Below are positions 8,965-16,536 of a stretch of DNA of 64,000 bases, piece after piece. The stretch is from Micrococcales bacterium. GTDB taxonomy: Bacteria > Actinomycetota > Actinomycetes > S36-B12 > UBA10799. The stretch lies in NCBI GenBank assembly GCA_016703125.1, contig JADJCR010000015.1:62001-126000 (forward strand), read 5' to 3'. A program made the position numbers and the translations under genes. A model generated the notes under the pieces. It saw only the letters and a program-made list of their open reading frames with translations. It did no database searches and was not told the DNA's origin. Position 1 is the stretch's first letter. Each line of letters starts with the position of its first letter.

Positions 8965-9838
8965 CCCGCGCGCTCAGCCGCACCGTCTCGCCGACCATGG
9001 GCACCCGGTCGGCCACGTACACCACGGGCTCGTCGGCGACCCGAGCGGTCACCAGGTGGTGCCCCTCCCGGAAGGTCCGGCCGATGACGACACCTGACCA
9101 CGGTCCGTCCGGGTCCTCACGCAGTTGCTCGGGCCGGTACACCGCCTCACCGAGCACCGAGAGCCCCACCAGGCGCGCGACGTACACGTCGACCGGGTGG
9201 CTCCACAGTTCGGCAGGGGCGCCCACCTGCACGATCCGGCCCGCCCGCAGCACCGCCACCCGATCGGCGAGGGTGAAGGCCTCCTGGCGGTCGTGGGTGA
9301 CCGCCAGGACGGTGATCCCGAGATCGCGCAGTACCTGCTGGACGTCGAGGACCAACTCCGCCTTGAGCACGGCGTCCAGTGCACCGAAGGGCTCATCGAG
9401 CAGCAACATCCGCGGGCCCGGCGCCAGTGCCCGCGCCAGGGCGACCCGCTGGGCCTGCCCCCCACTGAGGGTGTCGGCGGCGCGTGGGCCGAAGCCTGCC
9501 AGCCCGACCAGTTCCAGGACGTCGGCCACCCGATCGGGGTCGGCTGGGTGCAGTCCGAAACCGACGTTGCCGGCCACATCGAGGTGCGGGAACAGCAGGC
9601 TGTCCTGGAACATCATCCCGATCCCGCGCCGGTGGGTCGGGACCGCCGACAACGGCGTGCCGTCCAGATCGATCCTGCCGCTGGCGGGCACCAACCCCGC
9701 AACCGCACGCAGCAGCGTGGACTTCCCGCCCCCGCTGGGTCCGAGGATGCACACGATCTCACCGGCGGCCACCTCGAGGTCTATACCTGTGAGTACGGGA
9801 TGGTCGTAGCTGACCTGCACATCTTGGAGCAGCAGCAT
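8957..9838 (-). CDS. thiQ: thiamine ABC transporter ATP-binding protein
   Basis: A 293-residue ABC ATPase that powers thiamine uptake. Visible motifs: Walker A GPSGGGKST (33-41), signature LSGGQ (124-128), Walker B MLLLDEP (144-150) and the H-loop VTHD near 176. The C-terminal 70 residues form a TOBE-like extension. Its ATG overlaps the permease stop by one base (TGATG), placing it last in thiB-thiP-thiQ. The thiamine assignment rests on the TPP riboswitch ahead of the operon and the ThiB-type binding protein; the ATPase alone would look like a spermidine/iron family member. Confidence 0.88.
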   Translation of the reverse strand: MLLLQDVQVSYDHPVLTGIDLEVAAGEIVCILGPSGGGKSTLLRAVAGLVPASGRIDLDGTPLSAVPTHRRGIGMMFQDSLLFPHLDVAGNVGFGLHPADPDRVADVLELVGLAGFGPRAADTLSGGQAQRVALARALAPGPRMLLLDEPFGALDAVLKAELVLDVQQVLRDLGITVLAVTHDRQEAFTLADRVAVLRAGRIVQVGAPAELWSHPVDVYVARLVGLSVLGEAVYRPEQLREDPDGPWSGVVIGRTFREGHHLVTARVADEPVVYVADRVPMVGETVRLSARVS

Positions 9839-11460
9839 CAGAACGCCACCGCCCGGCTGAAGCGCACTCGGTCCATCCCGATGACCACTGCCGCCGTGAT
9901 GACCATGAGCATTGTGCTGGCCGCATAGGCCGCGGCCACGGTCAGCCCGCCCGGCCGGGCCAGCAGTCGGGCGACTGCCACCGGCAGCGTCGGGTCGGTG
10001 GGGGTGGCCAGGAACACGGTGGCACCGAACTCGCCGATCGTCACGGCGAAGGCGAAACCAGCGGCCACCGTCACGGCGGGCAGCAGCAACGGCACGGCCA
10101 CGGATCGCACGGCTTGCCGGGGCGAACGACCGAGCACGGCGGCCGCCTCCAGGTAGCGGCGATCGAATCCTTCCAACGCCGGGGTGAGCACCCGAACGAC
10201 GAACGGCATCGCGACCAGGGCCTGGGCCAGCACGATCAGGGCGCTGGTATTGCGCAGGTCGATCGGTGGCCGGCCGAATGCCAGCAGCATGCCCAGCCCC
10301 ACGGTCACCGCGGACGTCCCCAGCGGCAGCAGCAGCAGCGCGTCGACGCCCCGCAGCCAGCCGCCCCGACCCCCGAGCGCCAGCCCCACGGCAGCCGCCG
10401 CCCCGACCGCAAGCGCCAGCACGGTGGCTGTGATGGACGTCCGCAACGACGCCAGCACCGCCCGCCAGGGGTCCACGGCATTCGACACGTCCGACGGCGA
10501 GAAGAGCAGGTGCCAGCCGGCGGTCGACCAGTCCCCACCCACCTGCAACGATCGTGCCGCGATCACCGCGAGGGGGACCATCACGACAAGCGCGGTGAAC
10601 ACGGCCACCCCCGAGACGATCACCCCCTCGCGCCAGCCCCGGGGACGCCGGGCCACATCCACGGACGTGGCGCGCCGGACCCGGCGGTCGCGGCCGACGA
10701 CGAGCAACATCGCCACCACTGCCAGCAGTTGCAGCACAGACAGCGCCGCTGCCGCCGGAATGTCCAGCAGGTAGGCGGTCCTGCGGTAGATCTCGACCTC
10801 GAGAGTGCGCAGTTGGCCGTCTCCGAGCACCTGCACCACCCCGAAGGACGTGAAGCAGAACAGGAACACGATCACCGCACTGGCCCGCAGCGCGGGGGCC
10901 ACCAAGGGCCATGTGACCCTGCGCCAGGCCTGCCATGGTGACGCCCCCAGGACCCGCGCCGCGCTGACCAGATCGGGGTCGAGGGTGGCCAGGGATGCGC
11001 CCAGTACCCGGATCACCACGGCAAGGTTGAGGAACAGGTGGGCGAGCACCAGGCCCCAGACGCTGCCCGACAGGTCCACGCCCAGCACACCGGTGGGGCC
11101 GATCAGCGCGAGGAACGCTGCCGCGACGACCACCGTCGGCATCACGAAGGGGACCAGCACGAGGGCACGCAGCAGACCCCGGCCGGGGAACCGGTACAGC
11201 GCGATCACGACCGCGGCCGGCAGCGCCACGAGCAGCGTGGCCAGCGTGGACAGCGCGGCCTGCAGGACGGTGAAGCCCACCACGGCCCAGGTCTGGGGGC
11301 TGCCGAGTACGTCCAGGCCCGCTTGTGGCCCATCGGCCAGTCCGGCGCGCACCACCGCCGCCAGCGGAACGACGAAGAGAACCCCGAGGAAGATCACCGG
11401 TACGGCCAACAGGGCCGCCCGGCTCAGCGACCCATGATGGCCGACCACTCGTCGATCCAT
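9838..11460 (-). CDS. thiP: thiamine ABC transporter permease
   Basis: A permease of up to 540 residues made of two fused six-helix domains. The second half carries a clear EAA loop (EAAAVLGRSPRQAV near 430) and the first an equivalent (SAARVLGASPWQAW). This tandem architecture is typical of ThiP and of iron-type FbpB transporters. The start is uncertain: the ATG at 11460 overlaps thiB by 37 nt and a GTG at 11448 by 25 nt, and neither has a convincing ribosome site. Either way, translation is coupled to thiB. It works with ThiQ in the inner membrane. Confidence 0.85.
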   Translation of the reverse strand: MDRRVVGHHGSLSRAALLAVPVIFLGVLFVVPLAAVVRAGLADGPQAGLDVLGSPQTWAVVGFTVLQAALSTLATLLVALPAAVVIALYRFPGRGLLRALVLVPFVMPTVVVAAAFLALIGPTGVLGVDLSGSVWGLVLAHLFLNLAVVIRVLGASLATLDPDLVSAARVLGASPWQAWRRVTWPLVAPALRASAVIVFLFCFTSFGVVQVLGDGQLRTLEVEIYRRTAYLLDIPAAAALSVLQLLAVVAMLLVVGRDRRVRRATSVDVARRPRGWREGVIVSGVAVFTALVVMVPLAVIAARSLQVGGDWSTAGWHLLFSPSDVSNAVDPWRAVLASLRTSITATVLALAVGAAAAVGLALGGRGGWLRGVDALLLLPLGTSAVTVGLGMLLAFGRPPIDLRNTSALIVLAQALVAMPFVVRVLTPALEGFDRRYLEAAAVLGRSPRQAVRSVAVPLLLPAVTVAAGFAFAVTIGEFGATVFLATPTDPTLPVAVARLLARPGGLTVAAAYAASTMLMVITAAVVIGMDRVRFSRAVAF

Positions 11461-12446
11461 TCGTCGCGGCCGTCGGCGATCTGCTGCGGGGGCATGATCA
11501 CCGGGTCGGCCGGTTGTGGGGCGTACTTGTCGAACGCTGGCGGTACCTTGGCGCCGGGCAGCACCGGGTAGACGAACATCTGCTTGCCGAGGTCGTTCTG
11601 GAAGGCCGGGGAGACCATGAAGTCCACGAACTCCCGGGCGCCTTGTGGGTTGGCCGCACCGGCCAGCACGCCTGCGTACTCCACTTGCTGGAAGCAGTCC
11701 GCGCCGACGTTGGCGGTCGGGGCCGGTGCTCCGGGGTCCTCGCTGAACATCACTTCGGCGGCCGGGCTCGTGGAGTACGAAACCACGATCGGGCGGGTTC
11801 CCTCCCCCGAGCCACCGGAGAACTGCTGGTAGTAGGCGTTCTGCCAGCCGTCGACGACCTTCACGCCGTTGGCCTTCAGATCCCGCCAGTACTGCTGCCA
11901 GTCCTCGGACGTCGCCACGGTCGACAGCAGGAAGGCCAGCCCGGGCGATGAGGTGGCAGGGTTCTGCACCACGGTCAGGTCCTTGTACTCCGGTGCCACC
12001 AGATCGGCGGGACCGCTCGGGGGGCGCTTGTCAGCGAAGTACTCGGTGTCGTAGTTCAGGCACACGGCGCCGGTGTCGACGGGGGTGACCCCGGGGGCTG
12101 CGGCTGCGAGGTCCGCCGGGGCCCCGGAGGCCTGATAGTCCTCGAACACCCCGGCCTGCTCCGCGCGGCTGAGGAACGTGTTGTCCACCCCGAACAGGAC
12201 GTCGCCCTGCGGTGCCCCCGCGGACAGGATCGCCGAGTTGACCAGCTGCCCGGCGTCGCCGTTCTGAACGATCTTCACCGTCAGGCCGGTGCGGGCCGTG
12301 AACTCGTCCAGGACGTTGTTCGACACGGCGAACGAATCGTGCGTGAGCACCACCACCTCGGCAGGCGGTGACTGCTGCGGCTGGCCGGTCGAGGCGCCAC
12401 AGGCGGCCAGCACGAGCGCGAGGGGCAGACTGAGCAGGTACTTCAC
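11424..12446 (-). CDS. thiB: thiamine-binding lipoprotein of ABC transporter
   Basis: A 340-residue extracellular solute-binding lipoprotein. The signal peptide ends in LAAC with the lipidated Cys at residue 16, as expected where binding proteins are membrane-tethered. The body matches the ThiB/iron-type type II binding fold, with VLTHDSFAVS near the N-terminus, VDTGAVCLNYD in the hinge region and DWQQYW. The GTG at 12446 follows GGAGGAACC directly, and that ribosome site abuts the 3' side of a TPP riboswitch. This gives strong support for thiamine or its phosphates as ligand. Confidence 0.9.
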   Translation of the reverse strand: MKYLLSLPLALVLAACGASTGQPQQSPPAEVVVLTHDSFAVSNNVLDEFTARTGLTVKIVQNGDAGQLVNSAILSAGAPQGDVLFGVDNTFLSRAEQAGVFEDYQASGAPADLAAAAPGVTPVDTGAVCLNYDTEYFADKRPPSGPADLVAPEYKDLTVVQNPATSSPGLAFLLSTVATSEDWQQYWRDLKANGVKVVDGWQNAYYQQFSGGSGEGTRPIVVSYSTSPAAEVMFSEDPGAPAPTANVGADCFQQVEYAGVLAGAANPQGAREFVDFMVSPAFQNDLGKQMFVYPVLPGAKVPPAFDKYAPQPADPVIMPPQQIADGRDEWIDEWSAIMGR

Positions 12447-12454
12447 GGTTCCTC

Positions 12455-12549
12455 CGCTGGCATTACCCAGATCAGGTTCGGTGGGTCGGCCACGCACGAC
12501 GGTGACCCTCTCAGCCCGGCTGCCCCGAGCTCCCCTGGTGGTGCCAGCG
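12455..12549 (-). promoter_or_regulatory. TPP riboswitch (THI element)
   Basis: On the minus strand: an 8-bp perfect P1 stem (TGCCAGCG, 12542-12549, with 12455-12462), then CAGGGGAGC, CTGAGAGGG and the pyrophosphate-side block GAACCTGATCTGGGTAATGCC. These are the hallmark elements of the TPP aptamer. The 3' end of P1 lies next to the GGAGG of thiB, only 8 nt from its GTG, so control is probably by hiding the ribosome site rather than by termination. Confidence 0.95.
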
Positions 12550-12597
12550 TACCCCTCGGCCGCTGGGGCGGCCTGGGCCACCGCCCAGGTCAACCCG

Positions 12598-12808
12598 GGA
12601 GAGATCCGGCCACCCGGGAGAGATCGAACCCGGTTGGAACGCTCCCCGATGACCGCAACACTCCCCGATCCACCAAGCGCGCACGCAACCGCCGGAACCC
12701 GACCAGGAGAGATCCGGCCACGGGGGAGATCGAACCCGGTTGGAACGCTCCCCGATGACCGCAACACTCCCCGATCCACCAAGCGCGCACGCAACCGCCG
12801 GAACCCCG
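12598..12808. repeat. intergenic repeat array B (two units)
   Basis: Two 106-nt units (CGGTTGGAACGCTCCCCGATG starts at 12631 and 12737) in the 386-bp gap between divergent thiB and the PQ-loop gene. Each unit has GGGAGAGATCGAACCCGGTTGG followed by CGCTCCC, an imperfect palindrome, then CAAGCGCGCACGCAACC. The rest of the gap holds the TPP riboswitch and a -10 box. Confidence 0.85.
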
Positions 12809-12820
12809 ACCCACAGCCGC

Positions 12821-12826
12821 TACGTT
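12821..12826 (+). promoter_or_regulatory. -10 box of a likely leaderless promoter
   Basis: TACGTT ends 6 nt before the GTG at 12833, directly after repeat array B. Confidence 0.4.
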
Positions 12827-12832
12827 GGAGCG

Positions 12833-13441
12833 GTGAACGCCGAGTGGTTCGGGTACGCCGGGGCCGTGCTGATGACCAGCATGTCCCTGCCGCAGATCGC
12901 ACGGATCATGCGCGACCGCAGCGCCGCCGGGGTCAGCCTCGTCACGTGGTGCATCTTCGCGCTGTCCGGCAGCAGTTGGCTGGCCTACGGCCTCATCCTG
13001 CAGGCGCCCGCGATCATCATCGGCAACATCACGTTCGTGGCCACCACCGTGCCGGTGGTCATGTTGCTGCTGCGCCGCCTGCACAACTGGCCGGTGTCCG
13101 CGGCCGTGGTCGTGCCGCTGGTCGCGACCCTCGCCGGGATCGCGCTGCTCGCCCGACTGCCCGCCTGGGTGCCGTCGAGCCTGGGTGTCATATGCGGCAT
13201 CCTCACCACTGTCCCGCAGTTGATCGAGTCCATCTCACGTCGCCGCGCCGGCCTGGTCTCCGAGGTCTCGTTGGCAACGCTCGGCCTGCTCCTGGCCGGC
13301 CAGGCGCTCTGGCTGTCCTATGGCCTCGCCCGGCCGGACGTGCCGATGATCATCACCAACGTCATCGCGGTGACGGTCACGTCGGGGCTCATCTTCGTGG
13401 AGGGCAGCCGGCGAAGGGAACACGCGACAGAGCAGTCCTGA
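12833..13441 (+). CDS. PQ-loop / SWEET-like small transporter
   Basis: A 202-residue protein with about seven membrane helices in two three-helix repeats. Each repeat begins with a PQ motif: SLPQIARI near residue 19 and TTVPQLIESI near 128. This is the MtN3/SWEET/PQ-loop architecture used for sugar or amino-acid transport; single-repeat bacterial SemiSWEETs are about half this size, so this is a duplicated form. The substrate is unknown. The GTG start follows a TACGTT box with no ribosome site. It is divergent from thiBPQ but shows no direct sign of thiamine control. Confidence 0.78.
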   Translation: MNAEWFGYAGAVLMTSMSLPQIARIMRDRSAAGVSLVTWCIFALSGSSWLAYGLILQAPAIIIGNITFVATTVPVVMLLLRRLHNWPVSAAVVVPLVATLAGIALLARLPAWVPSSLGVICGILTTVPQLIESISRRRAGLVSEVSLATLGLLLAGQALWLSYGLARPDVPMIITNVIAVTVTSGLIFVEGSRRREHATEQS

Positions 13442-13460
13442 TATACCCTAATGGGGTATA
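13442..13460 (+). promoter_or_regulatory. CsoR-type operator-like palindrome
   Basis: TATACCC-TAATG-GGGTATA: two perfect 7-bp arms around a 5-nt spacer. The TACCC...GGGTA form resembles operators of the CsoR/CstR family (copper or persulfide sensors). It overlaps the -10 box of the following gene, as expected for a repressor site. No csoR gene is in the window. Confidence 0.5.
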
Positions 13461-13462
13461 GT
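13457..13462 (+). promoter_or_regulatory. -10 box of a likely leaderless promoter
   Basis: TATAGT, the best -10 match among the leaderless promoters here, ends 6 nt before the ATG at 13469. Its first four bases are part of the right arm of the palindrome. Confidence 0.5.
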
Positions 13463-13468
13463 CGCGGC

Positions 13469-13960
13469 ATGTGCCCCATGACGGCGTTCGCCACCTGGCC
13501 GGTACGCCGATGGCTCGTCGCCGCGATCACGGCCCTGGCAGCCTTCCTCGTGCTCGGCCTCAGCACAGCCGTGATCCCCAACCCCGTTTTCGGCCGCAGC
13601 ATCGCGCCCACCGACTGGGCCATGGAGGTGCTCGTCGCGACTGCGGTACTCACCGGCCTGCTCACCGCCACGTATGTGCGCGCGGGCGGTGAGGAACACC
13701 TCAACCGGCCCGCCACGGCTGGCGCGTTGCTGTCGTACTTCGCGATCGGATGCCCTGTGTGCAACAAGCTCGTTCTCGTGGCGCTCGGGGCGTCCGGAGC
13801 CATTCAGTTCTTCGCCCCGATCCAGCCCTACTTGGCGGTCGCGGGACTGGGCCTGCTGGCCTGGGCGCTCATGGTCCGGCTGCGCGGTGAGATGACCTGC
13901 GCCATCTGGCTGCCCGAGGCCGAGGACAAGGCCCACGAGGAGCCCGCCGGTCAGCGGTGA
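13469..13960 (+). CDS. CxxC membrane protein, probably metal or thiol responsive
   Basis: A 163-residue protein with about four or five membrane helices. The central segment reads IGCPVCNKLV, a CxxC pair at the edge of a helix near residue 93, followed by a Gly-rich helix and FAPIQPYL. A third Cys sits near the C-terminus (MTCAIW). I do not recognise a named family. The CxxC and the CsoR-like operator suggest copper handling or sulfur/thiol redox chemistry; this is inference only. The ATG at 13469 is set by the TATAGT box; a second ATG follows three codons later. The gene ends 4 nt before the convergent permease gene. Confidence 0.7.
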   Translation: MCPMTAFATWPVRRWLVAAITALAAFLVLGLSTAVIPNPVFGRSIAPTDWAMEVLVATAVLTGLLTATYVRAGGEEHLNRPATAGALLSYFAIGCPVCNKLVLVALGASGAIQFFAPIQPYLAVAGLGLLAWALMVRLRGEMTCAIWLPEAEDKAHEEPAGQR

Positions 13961-13964
13961 CCAC

Positions 13965-16502
13965 CTACTCCGTGGCGATCGCCTGCAGGATGTCCAGCCG
14001 GGCGGCCCGGCGGGCCGGGAGCGCTGCGGCGAGGATGCCGAGGACGACGGCCAGTCCGAGGATCACCAGCACCGTGGCGATCGGGATGACCAGCACATCG
14101 ACGCCGTCGCCGGACAGGGCCTGACGCAGCGCGACCCCGGCGACCAGCCCGATGAGCACCCCGACGAGGGCGCCGGTGAAGGACACCAGCACCGCCTCCC
14201 AGCGGATCATCCGGCGCACCTGTCGACGGGATGCGCCGACCGCCCGCAACAGACCGATCTCGCGGGTGCGCTCCAGCACGGACAGCGCCATCGTGTTCAC
14301 CACCCCCAGAGCGGCGATGATGATCGACAGCCCGAGCATGCCGTAGATGAGGTACAGCAAGTTGTTGATCTGCTGGGAGTTCTGCTCCTTGATCTCGGTC
14401 TGGTCCAGGACCTGCAACAGCGGGTTCTCCCCTGTCACCTCCTCGACCTCCGGCAGCACGGCGGCGGGGTCGGCGTCCGGGCCGAGGGCGATGTACAGCA
14501 GGGTGTCCTGGGCGGCGCCGCCGACGGACCGGTAGTCCTCTTTCGGGATGACCAACCCACTCAGCAGCCCGGCCTCCGGGGGCACGAAAATGCCGGTGAT
14601 CGTGAACGCCCGGCTCTGCCCGGACGGGAACAGCGCGGTCACGCGATCGCCCACCTGGACGCCGGCCTCGGTCGCCCAGTCCTCGTCGGCGACCGCGGTG
14701 CCCTGGGTCAGTTCGCCCACGTCCCCGCCAGTCACCTCGAGGTCGAAGACCGAGCTGATCGGCCCGCCCCCGATGGCGGTGATCAGCTGGTCCTCGCCGT
14801 CCACCCGCGCCGGTCCGAGCGACTGGGACAGCACGTACTCCACACCGGAGACGTCGCGCAGTTCCGTGGCGATGCTGGCGCTGAACGGATTGCCGGTCTG
14901 GGTGGACACGACGAAGTCCGCTCCGAAGGCCCGGTCGATGAGTTGGTTGATGGATTCCCGGGCGCTGGCCACGACCACCGCCACGGTGGTGACCAGCGCC
15001 AGACCGATCAGCAGCGCGGAGGCGGTGGCCGCCACCCGCCGCGGCCCACGTTCCGCGTTGCGGCCCGCCAGTTGCCCCGAGACGCCGCCGACCCTCATCA
15101 GTCCGGTGACTGATTGCGCGGCACCCTTGGCCAGCAGTGGCGCTAGCAGCACGGTGGCGACAAGCAGGAGCAGTGCGAACAACGCGACGAGGCTCACGTT
15201 GGGATCGGCGCCGAACGAGGTCGCCAGGCCGGCCAGCGCCGACACCGCGAGCAGGCCACCGACGATGCTGCGCGCCCGGCCGACGGTCTCGACCGGCGTC
15301 TCTGCCTCCCGCAGCGCAGCCACCGGCGGCGTGCGCGCGGCCCTGAATGCAGGCAGCAGCGCCGACAGGATCGTCACGACGATCGCCAGGACCACGGCGG
15401 TCACCACCGCCTGCGGCGTGAGAGCGACCCCCGCCGTGAGCGAGAGCCCGACCTGCTGCAGGCCGGCAGTGAGGAGCCGGGCGAGCAGATAGCCCAGCCC
15501 GACCCCGATGCCGGCGGCCACCAGCGCCAGCAGCAGGGCCTCGAATAGCACGGAGGTGAGCACCTGTCGGCGGGAGGCGCCCACAGCGCGTAGCAGCGCC
15601 ATCTCCTTGCCCCGCTGGGCGACCAGCATTGCGAATGTGTTGTAGATCAGGAATGCCGCGACGAACAACGAGATGCCGGAGAAGCCGAGCAGAGCGTACG
15701 TGATGAAGCCCAGGCCCTGCCGCAGTGCCGCCGAGGACTCCTCCACCTGCTGGTCACGGGTCTTCACCGTCCAGCCCTCACCGAGTTCGTCGGCGATCGC
15801 ATCCGCGACCTGTTGATCGCTGAAGCCGTCGGCGGCCGCGACCTCCACCGATTGCCACTCACCGGGGGCGGTGAACAACTCCTGGGCACGCTCCGGCGTG
15901 AAGGCCGTGATCGTGGCCCCGGCCAGGCCCCCTGTCTCGCCGTAACGGAACACCCCGACCAACTGCACCTTGATGCGCCCGCTCGGCACGACCATGATCA
16001 CGGTCTCATCGAGGGGTATCCCGAGTTTCGGGAAGGTGACCTCGTCGACCACGATCTGGTCGGTCGCTTCCGGTGCCTTGCCTTGCGTGATGCGTGCCAC
16101 CGCAAGAGCCGGATCCGACTGCCAGTTCGTCCCGGCCGACGGTGGGCCGTTACCGCCCACCACTTCGCCGTCGGCGTCCAGCAGGTATGCGCCGTTCTGG
16201 AATATCGCGCCGTCGGCGGCACGCACCCCCTGCACCCCGCGGATGGCATCGACCGTCTTCTGCCCGATCAACTGCACTTGGTCGTCGCCGGTGCTCTGCG
16301 TGATGTCCTCGGTCACGGCCGCGGTGCGGGTGACCAGTACGTCCTGCGCCGAACTTTCGAAGATGTCGGTGAACGTTCGGTCCAGTGCGTTGGTCAGCAT
16401 GAGCATGCCAGTGACGAACGCCACGCCCAGGAACACCGCAGCGGCAGTCAGCAACAGGCGGAGTTTGTGCGCACCAAGGCTGCGCAGGGCGATCTTGACC
16501 AT
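13965..16502 (-). CDS. FtsX-like ABC transporter permease (MacB/YknZ type)
   Basis: An 845-residue permease with two FtsX cores. Helix one is near 15-40, then a large extracytoplasmic MacB_PCD-like domain (40-260), three helices (270-390), a second short extracellular domain (530-690) and three C-terminal helices. The motif LLRAVGASRRQV occurs twice, near 303 and 755, marking both cores. Such proteins export lipoproteins or peptides, or transmit force to the envelope. They need a separate ATPase; none is adjacent, although in relatives it usually sits next door. The upstream acyltransferase gene ends 34 bp away on the same strand. Confidence 0.85.
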   Translation of the reverse strand: MVKIALRSLGAHKLRLLLTAAAVFLGVAFVTGMLMLTNALDRTFTDIFESSAQDVLVTRTAAVTEDITQSTGDDQVQLIGQKTVDAIRGVQGVRAADGAIFQNGAYLLDADGEVVGGNGPPSAGTNWQSDPALAVARITQGKAPEATDQIVVDEVTFPKLGIPLDETVIMVVPSGRIKVQLVGVFRYGETGGLAGATITAFTPERAQELFTAPGEWQSVEVAAADGFSDQQVADAIADELGEGWTVKTRDQQVEESSAALRQGLGFITYALLGFSGISLFVAAFLIYNTFAMLVAQRGKEMALLRAVGASRRQVLTSVLFEALLLALVAAGIGVGLGYLLARLLTAGLQQVGLSLTAGVALTPQAVVTAVVLAIVVTILSALLPAFRAARTPPVAALREAETPVETVGRARSIVGGLLAVSALAGLATSFGADPNVSLVALFALLLLVATVLLAPLLAKGAAQSVTGLMRVGGVSGQLAGRNAERGPRRVAATASALLIGLALVTTVAVVVASARESINQLIDRAFGADFVVSTQTGNPFSASIATELRDVSGVEYVLSQSLGPARVDGEDQLITAIGGGPISSVFDLEVTGGDVGELTQGTAVADEDWATEAGVQVGDRVTALFPSGQSRAFTITGIFVPPEAGLLSGLVIPKEDYRSVGGAAQDTLLYIALGPDADPAAVLPEVEEVTGENPLLQVLDQTEIKEQNSQQINNLLYLIYGMLGLSIIIAALGVVNTMALSVLERTREIGLLRAVGASRRQVRRMIRWEAVLVSFTGALVGVLIGLVAGVALRQALSGDGVDVLVIPIATVLVILGLAVVLGILAAALPARRAARLDILQAIATE

Positions 16503-16536
16503 CAGTGTCGAGCGTAGTCACGGGCCATAGGAGCCG

